Assembly (NCBI GenBank): GCA_027061865.1 | Contig: JAMOVZ010000281.1 | Coordinates: 1 to 8,793 of the forward strand | From: Desulfobacterales bacterium | GTDB taxonomy: Bacteria > Desulfobacterota > DSM-4660 > Desulfatiglandales > Desulfatiglandaceae | Direction: 5' to 3' | Length of the DNA stretch: 8,793 nt | Shown here: piece by piece, positions 5,008-8,793 of the stretch | Layout of the letters: each line of letters opens with the position of its first letter | Numbering within the stretch: the first letter of the stretch is position 1 | Notes under the pieces: generated by a model | Told to the model about the DNA's origin: nothing | Databases searched by the model: none | What the model saw: only the letters and a program-made list of their open reading frames with translations | Made by a program: the position numbers and the translations under genes

Positions 5008-6462
5008 ATGCCCAATCCGGTACTGAGACTCGAAAATGCCTTGGGAAGGGACAAGGTGATCTCGAATCCCCTGGCTCTAAAGCACCTCTTCCGGAGGTTA
5101 TCCGTTCCCGGCCCTATTGGTGCTCACCAGCCTTGTTCCTTGCCCTTGGCATTAGTGAAGGCCGGGGACAGCAAAGATGTCCAGGCGGCCATCGAAGTGG
5201 CCAATCATCACCGAATTCCTGTCACACCGAGGAGTTCAAAAGGCGGGCCTCTACATTACGGCTCCCACCCGTGCCCCGGCGGCATCCTATTGGACTTGAG
5301 CCCTATGAACCGCATACTCTCCATTGACACGAAAAACAGGATGGTAAAAATCCAGCCTGGAGTCACATGGGTTCAACTCACCCGCCAACTCAGCCCTCAT
5401 GGGATGATGGTAATGAATCCTTTGCTTCCATTACCAGAGCGCTCTGTTATCACCACGCTACTTGACCGTGAGCCCCCCTTAAACCCTAAATTCGAAATGG
5501 GCGAACCGCTATTGTCCATGGAGCTGATCTGGCCTACAGGCGAACGGTTCAGGACTGGTTCTGCCAGCCCAATTGGGTACCCTAGCAACTTTGCCGATGG
5601 CACCTATCCTTATGGCCCGGGCCCCATTGATCCTTTAAGGCTTCTTCAAGGGGCACTTGGCACCATGGGAGTGGTCACTTGGGCAAATGTTAAGGTGGAG
5701 TGGAGGCCTAACCCAAATAAGACCTTCTTGCTTCAGTCTAAAAGCTTGGAGCAAGCAGTAGAACTAGTTTACGCCATTCAAAGGTTAAGGTTGGGTAACG
5801 AGTGCTTAATCTTGAACTCCACCAACTTTAAGCTGATATTTGGGGCTCAGCCAGCGGAGAGATGGGCCGCCCTGTTGGTCCTTGGGGGACCCAGGTGGTT
5901 CCCAGATGAAAAAATAGCATACGAAGAAGAGGCCCTGCAGGACCTTTTACGCGACAAATTCCCTTCCGTCCTGTGGGAAGAGGCCGGCGCTTCAGATGAA
6001 ATCGGCCACGATCTGTCTCATATCCTGAGGAAGCCCTGTGACACGGCTCCTTACTGGAAAACGGCTCTTAAGGGCGCATATGAAGATATCTTCTTCATAA
6101 CCCAGCTTGAAAGGGCCCCTTTGTTTATGGATTCTGTAAAGGAGGCATGCAAGGAAAGGGGACATGATTCTGCCTGTGTCGGAGTCTATGTCCAGCCGCT
6201 GGAGTATGCTGCAGGGGCCCACATGGAATTCCACTTTTATTATGATCCTGCTGAAAAAAAGGAAAAGGAACTTATCAATTCCCTGATTCCGGATATCCTG
6301 GAAAGGGCCCTGGACCTAGGCGCCCACTTCACCCGAATTAACAGCCCACTTGTTGCCAAAGCCGTGTACCAAAGGGTGGAGCCCAATTACAAAAGGATAC
6401 TTCACCAAACAAAGAAACTTCTTGATCCGAACAAGATAATGAATCCTGGAAAGGTTTTGTAA
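5008..6462 (+). CDS. FAD-binding oxidoreductase, GlcD/D-lactate dehydrogenase-like (divergent)
   Basis: Predicted flavoprotein subunit of 484 residues, similar in length to GlcD. The FAD-binding PCMH-type domain spans about 40-232: a KDVQAAIEVANHHRIPVTPR segment (56-75), GGILLDLSPMNRILSID (91-107), VKIQPGVTWVQL (113-124) and the end block LLQGALGTMGVVT (212-224). The FAD-linked oxidase C-terminal domain follows, with an EFHFYYDP strand (407-414) and the closing signature LLDPNKIMNPGKVL (471-484). The usual pyrophosphate-binding glycine run after TPR and the TIGGN-type block are poorly kept, so the flavin site is unusual or this is a partner subunit like GlcE. The ATG at 5008 has only a close AAAAAGG upstream; no other start lies in the open frame back to the stop at 4942. 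It leads a three-gene run with an Fe-S subunit and a second flavoprotein. Substrate unknown, probably a 2-hydroxy acid. Confidence 0.88.
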   Translation: MPNPVLRLENALGRDKVISNPLALKHLFRRLSVPGPIGAHQPCSLPLALVKAGDSKDVQAAIEVANHHRIPVTPRSSKGGPLHYGSHPCPGGILLDLSPMNRILSIDTKNRMVKIQPGVTWVQLTRQLSPHGMMVMNPLLPLPERSVITTLLDREPPLNPKFEMGEPLLSMELIWPTGERFRTGSASPIGYPSNFADGTYPYGPGPIDPLRLLQGALGTMGVVTWANVKVEWRPNPNKTFLLQSKSLEQAVELVYAIQRLRLGNECLILNSTNFKLIFGAQPAERWAALLVLGGPRWFPDEKIAYEEEALQDLLRDKFPSVLWEEAGASDEIGHDLSHILRKPCDTAPYWKTALKGAYEDIFFITQLERAPLFMDSVKEACKERGHDSACVGVYVQPLEYAAGAHMEFHFYYDPAEKKEKELINSLIPDILERALDLGAHFTRINSPLVAKAVYQRVEPNYKRILHQTKKLLDPNKIMNPGKVL

Positions 6463-6464
6463 GA

Positions 6465-6506
6465 GTGAGGAGTGAGGGGTAAGGCGTTAAATGTGAGGAG
6501 GGTAAC
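6465..6506 (+). repeat. Degenerate heptanucleotide (GTGAGGN) array between two genes
   Basis: The 49-base gap reads in steps of seven: GTGAGGA, GTGAGGG, GTAAGGC, GTTAAAT, GTGAGGA, GGGTAAC. Three units keep GTGAGG exactly. The array starts right after the stop of the FAD gene, and its last part supplies the SD (GAGGAGGG, 6495-6502) of the Fe-S gene. It resembles short tandem heptamer repeats seen between genes in some bacteria; it may have grown by slippage. Confidence 0.5.
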
Positions 6507-6511
6507 TTGGG

Positions 6512-7810
6512 GTGGTAGACATCAAGCTTGAAGATTACCAATGGGATGCCCTTAATTGCTGTGGATGCAAGGGCTGCATCTGGGTGGACCACATATATAC
6601 ACCTGGCATAAGGCATGGAATCAAGTGCCCTAGCATCATGCATTACTTCTTTGACTCTTACTCTGCCCTTGGCCGGTGCAAGCTGGCCTTGGGGCTTTTG
6701 GAGGGCTCTTTGGAGTTTTCCTCCACTGCCATTGATATTATTTACAAGTGCAATCTTTGTGGTGCCTGTGATGTAGGGTGCAAAAGGAACCTTGACCTTG
6801 AGCCCCTCATGATCCTTGAGACATTGAGGATCAAGGCGGTTGAAAAAGGCAGTGCCCCTCCACCTCCTCTTAAGGCCATTGCTCAAAGCGTGCTTGAGAC
6901 GGGCAACCCATATGGCGTGCAAAAGCTCCCCAGCAATCCAGAAACCTTAAGCAGCTCATCCGCTCCTCAACTTGTATTCTTCCCTGGATGCAATATGCTT
7001 TTCAATCAAAGACACCTTTTAAAGGTGACGCAAAACGTGTTATCAGCCACAGGGCTTGACTTTGCCCAATTTCCAAATCCTTGCTGTGGAAGGCCCCTGT
7101 ACGTGGCTGGCATGGCGACTGAAGCAAAAGCAATTGCAGAAGCAAACATATCTTTTTTGGAACGAGCTGGTCTCCACACAATAGTTACCGGGTGTGCTGA
7201 GTGCTACAAGACTTGGAAAGTGGATTACCCAAAATTACTGGGGAGCGCCACTAACCAGATGCCATATAGAGTGTTACATACCTCGCAACTGTTGGACACC
7301 TTGATGACCCGCCAGCACACCTTACAGTTTGTTCATCCGCTCCCCCCCGCCTTGGCAGGAAAAAAGATAGCATACCATGATGCCTGCAATCTTGGCAGAC
7401 TTAGCGAGGAATGGATTCCCTGGAGTGGAACTAGGGGCAAGTGGGGGCTTACCTCACCCCCAAAGATCTATAGGAGAGGAACCTACGGCGAATACGACTC
7501 TCCCAGAAAGCTCTTAATGGCTATTGAGGACATTGAGCTGGTGGAGTTTCCCAGGAACCGGGAAAACACCCTCTGCTGTGGATCAGGGGGTGGAGTGATG
7601 AACGCATTCCCAGATTTTGCCATGGCCACAGCCCATTCTAGGCTGAAAGAGGCAATAGATGTTGGCATAGAGGTCATTGTTACCGGATGCCCATTCTGCC
7701 TAGAGCATTTAACTAGGGCCGCCAGACAAACCGGGGCCCCCATAAGGCTTTACGATATCGCCGAGATAGTTGCCCATTGCTTAGGCCTCTATGACCTAGA
7801 ACAACATTAA
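6512..7810 (+). CDS. Fe-S electron-transfer protein with two CCG domains, GlcF/HdrD-like
   Basis: A 432-residue soluble Fe-S subunit that would accept electrons from the flanking flavoproteins. The N-terminal part (1-100) binds clusters: C16, C17, C19 and C22 with C39-P, then a regular CNLCGACDVGCKRN motif (C80, C83, C86, C90). CCG domain 1 runs from FFPGC (C160) through CCG (C191-C192) to TGCAEC (C228, C231). CCG domain 2 runs from YHDACNLGR (C292) through LCCGSGGG (C355-C356) to TGCPFC (C393, C396). Between LGR and YDSPRKLL there is an insertion of about 25-30 residues (WIPWSG...YGEY) compared with plain HdrB/GlcF. All four key Cys of each CCG unit are present. The start is GTG at 6512, nine bases after GAGGAGGG; an upstream in-frame ATG at 6491 is followed at once by a stop. 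There are no membrane segments, so a separate acceptor (quinone reductase, ETF or heterodisulfide reductase) is expected. Confidence 0.92.
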   Translation: MVDIKLEDYQWDALNCCGCKGCIWVDHIYTPGIRHGIKCPSIMHYFFDSYSALGRCKLALGLLEGSLEFSSTAIDIIYKCNLCGACDVGCKRNLDLEPLMILETLRIKAVEKGSAPPPPLKAIAQSVLETGNPYGVQKLPSNPETLSSSSAPQLVFFPGCNMLFNQRHLLKVTQNVLSATGLDFAQFPNPCCGRPLYVAGMATEAKAIAEANISFLERAGLHTIVTGCAECYKTWKVDYPKLLGSATNQMPYRVLHTSQLLDTLMTRQHTLQFVHPLPPALAGKKIAYHDACNLGRLSEEWIPWSGTRGKWGLTSPPKIYRRGTYGEYDSPRKLLMAIEDIELVEFPRNRENTLCCGSGGGVMNAFPDFAMATAHSRLKEAIDVGIEVIVTGCPFCLEHLTRAARQTGAPIRLYDIAEIVAHCLGLYDLEQH

Positions 7811-7828
7811 ATAGCTGGGGGAAAATTC

Positions 7829-7951
7829 ATGTTTGTCCCACAAAAGATCTCACGTGTTAGCAGGAAAACGGGATGTTCCCAAAGCGGCACATTATTATTG
7901 CCAGATACACTTTTACTTTGCCATCGTTGTGAGGGACTTCATGTTCAGTAA
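7829..7951 (+). CDS. Possible 40-aa small protein overlapping the next start
   Basis: An ATG at 7829, behind a GGGGGA (7817-7822), opens a 40-residue frame that ends at TAA 7949-7951, overlapping the second FAD gene by 11 bases in another frame. The peptide begins MFVPQKISRVSRKTG and holds Cys at 16, 31 and 34, the last two as CHRC. It fills an otherwise empty 130-base gap within a plus-strand run and could act as a leader or coupling ORF. No family is recognised and chance is a serious alternative. Confidence 0.2.
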   Translation: MFVPQKISRVSRKTGCSQSGTLLLPDTLLLCHRCEGLHVQ

Positions 7952-8793
7952 CCAAGTATACAAGCAGTTACAGGGCATAGTTGGGGCCCGGTTCGTCTCA
8001 AGAGACCCGGAGATCTGCAAGGCATACGGCCTCAAGGACCGAGGATTTCACAATGCCGAGGCAAGGCTTCTTGGCGCAATTCCTGCCTGCGTGGTGCTAC
8101 CCGGCTCTACCAAGGAAGTTCAAGAAATACTCCAGCTCGCCAACCGCTACTCAATCCCCTTTACCCCTGCAAGCACTTTTTGGTTTACCCAGGCCGGCCC
8201 CCGGCAAAAAGGCATACTCTTCATAGATCTAAAAAGGCTGAATGAGCTGACAATTGATCCCAAGAATATGACTGCAACCCTTGGGCCAGGGGTGATCTAC
8301 GGGCAATTGCAAGCGGAGGCCTTTAAGCACGGGCTGTTTACCATGGTGCCAGGGGGTGGCTCCCAGGCAAGTGTAGTGGCAAATCACCTCTCATGGGGCT
8401 TCTCGCCCTTGAACTACCGCCTCGGCATGGCAAACAGGAGGATCATGGGGGTTGAGTGGGTGCTCCCGCAGGGGGGCATCCTCAAGCTGGGCTCACTAGC
8501 CACGGGGGATAATCCATTCTGGGGCGAGGGGCTCGGGCCTGACCTGAGGGGGCTTCTTCGCGGAAACATCGGCTGGATGGGCTCCCTGGGTATCGTGACC
8601 AAGATGTGTGTTAGATTGTTTCCATTTCAGCCAAAGCGCCTTGCTCCAAAGGGCACAACCCCTGAGACCTATCTTGAATTCCCGGCCGACAGGATAAGAT
8701 GGTACAATTTCCTTTGCCCATCTATTGACTCTATGGTGAAAATGATGCGCGATATCGGTCATGCAGGGATCGGGGCGGCGGTAATGAGGGTGC
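7941..8793 (+). CDS. Second FAD-binding oxidoreductase, GlcD-like, N-terminal part (runs off window)
   Basis: The frame is open from ATG 7941 to the last base, so 284 residues are seen and the C-terminal domain lies outside. It begins MFSNQVYKQLQGIVGARFVS. A GTGAGG SD ends six bases before the ATG. The FAD-binding PCMH domain is clear: VVLPGSTKEVQEILQLANRY (51-70), IPFTP (72-76), GILFIDLKRLNELTID (91-106), ATLGPGVIYGQL (112-123), VPGGGSQASVVANHLSWG (136-153), a VEWVLPQGGILKLGS segment (171-185) and LRGLLRGNIGWMGSLGIVTK (202-221). The VPGGGSQAS...NHLSWG block keeps the flavin-contact region better than the first FAD gene does. After TP the usual glycine run is replaced by ASTFWFTQAG. It is a distinct paralogue of the 5008 gene, not a duplicate. 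With the Fe-S protein it likely forms the catalytic pair of a 2-hydroxyacid dehydrogenase-like complex. Substrate unknown. Confidence 0.88.
   Translation, partial: MFSNQVYKQLQGIVGARFVSRDPEICKAYGLKDRGFHNAEARLLGAIPACVVLPGSTKEVQEILQLANRYSIPFTPASTFWFTQAGPRQKGILFIDLKRLNELTIDPKNMTATLGPGVIYGQLQAEAFKHGLFTMVPGGGSQASVVANHLSWGFSPLNYRLGMANRRIMGVEWVLPQGGILKLGSLATGDNPFWGEGLGPDLRGLLRGNIGWMGSLGIVTKMCVRLFPFQPKRLAPKGTTPETYLEFPADRIRWYNFLCPSIDSMVKMMRDIGHAGIGAAVMRV

Noticed and set aside
4848..5327. A 159-codon plus-strand frame overlapping the start of the first FAD gene
   Set aside because: The overlapped part is translated as a clear FAD oxidoreductase in another frame. The peptide is rich in S/R/P/G with no domain-like pattern and no SD.
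6338..6922. A 194-codon minus-strand frame
   Set aside because: It lies opposite the conserved FAD C-terminus and the Fe-S cysteine motifs, and its peptide has no recognisable domain.
7981..8226. An 81-codon plus-strand frame near the right end
   Set aside because: It is out of frame with the long open FAD gene from 7941, whose translation has family motifs across this stretch.
8414..8762. Two overlapping minus-strand frames at the right end
   Set aside because: Both are antisense to conserved FAD-domain sequence and have low-complexity, domain-free products.
1..8793. tRNA, rRNA, CRISPR array, insertion sequence or phage genes
   Set aside because: No cloverleaf sequence, regular repeat-spacer pattern, transposase or integrase motif, or terminal inverted repeats were found.

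Overview
The window is bacterial. Coding density is high, SD-like start sites are visible, and divergent and convergent genes are tightly packed. The protein set includes a TraB-family membrane protein, HU, a tetratricopeptide-repeat (TPR) protein with an LPP20-like N-terminal part, and FAD and Fe-S oxidoreductases of the GlcD/GlcF (HdrD-like) type. This mix would suit an anaerobic, possibly sulfate-reducing or syntrophic, member of Desulfobacterota or a relative. That placement is an inference from protein style and cannot be proven here.

Layout, left part (1-2600): the C-terminal end of a TraB/PrgY-family membrane protein (+) converges on a small uncharacterised gene (-), and the two share a TTAA that holds both stop codons. 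Divergent from the small gene, behind a good sigma-70-like promoter, is a 98-residue protein of unknown function. It is followed by a metallo-beta-lactamase-fold hydrolase of the NAPE-PLD/UlaG type. A branched intrinsic terminator lies between the hydrolase and the convergent HU gene.

Layout, middle (2600-5000): HU (-) has its own promoter. Upstream of it is a two-gene minus-strand unit: a 56-residue ribbon-helix-helix (RHH) protein whose stop overlaps the start of a 469-residue protein with eight TPRs. A very A/T-rich 319-base divergent control region separates this unit from the right-hand cluster. It carries promoter-like elements on both strands, an inverted repeat TTGAT-N8-ATCAA that encloses the -10 element of the RHH unit, and a perfect palindrome TTGATATATCAA just downstream of the opposite promoter.

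Layout, right part (5000-8793): three plus-strand genes encode an FAD-binding oxidoreductase, a cysteine-rich Fe-S protein with two CCG domains, and a second, different FAD-binding oxidoreductase that is open to the end of the window. Together they resemble a GlcD-GlcE-GlcF or D-lactate/2-hydroxyacid dehydrogenase module: flavin subunits oxidise a substrate and pass electrons through Fe-S clusters to a quinone, ETF or heterodisulfide-type acceptor. The substrate cannot be read from the sequence. The RHH protein is a plausible local regulator of its own unit and perhaps of this redox cluster.
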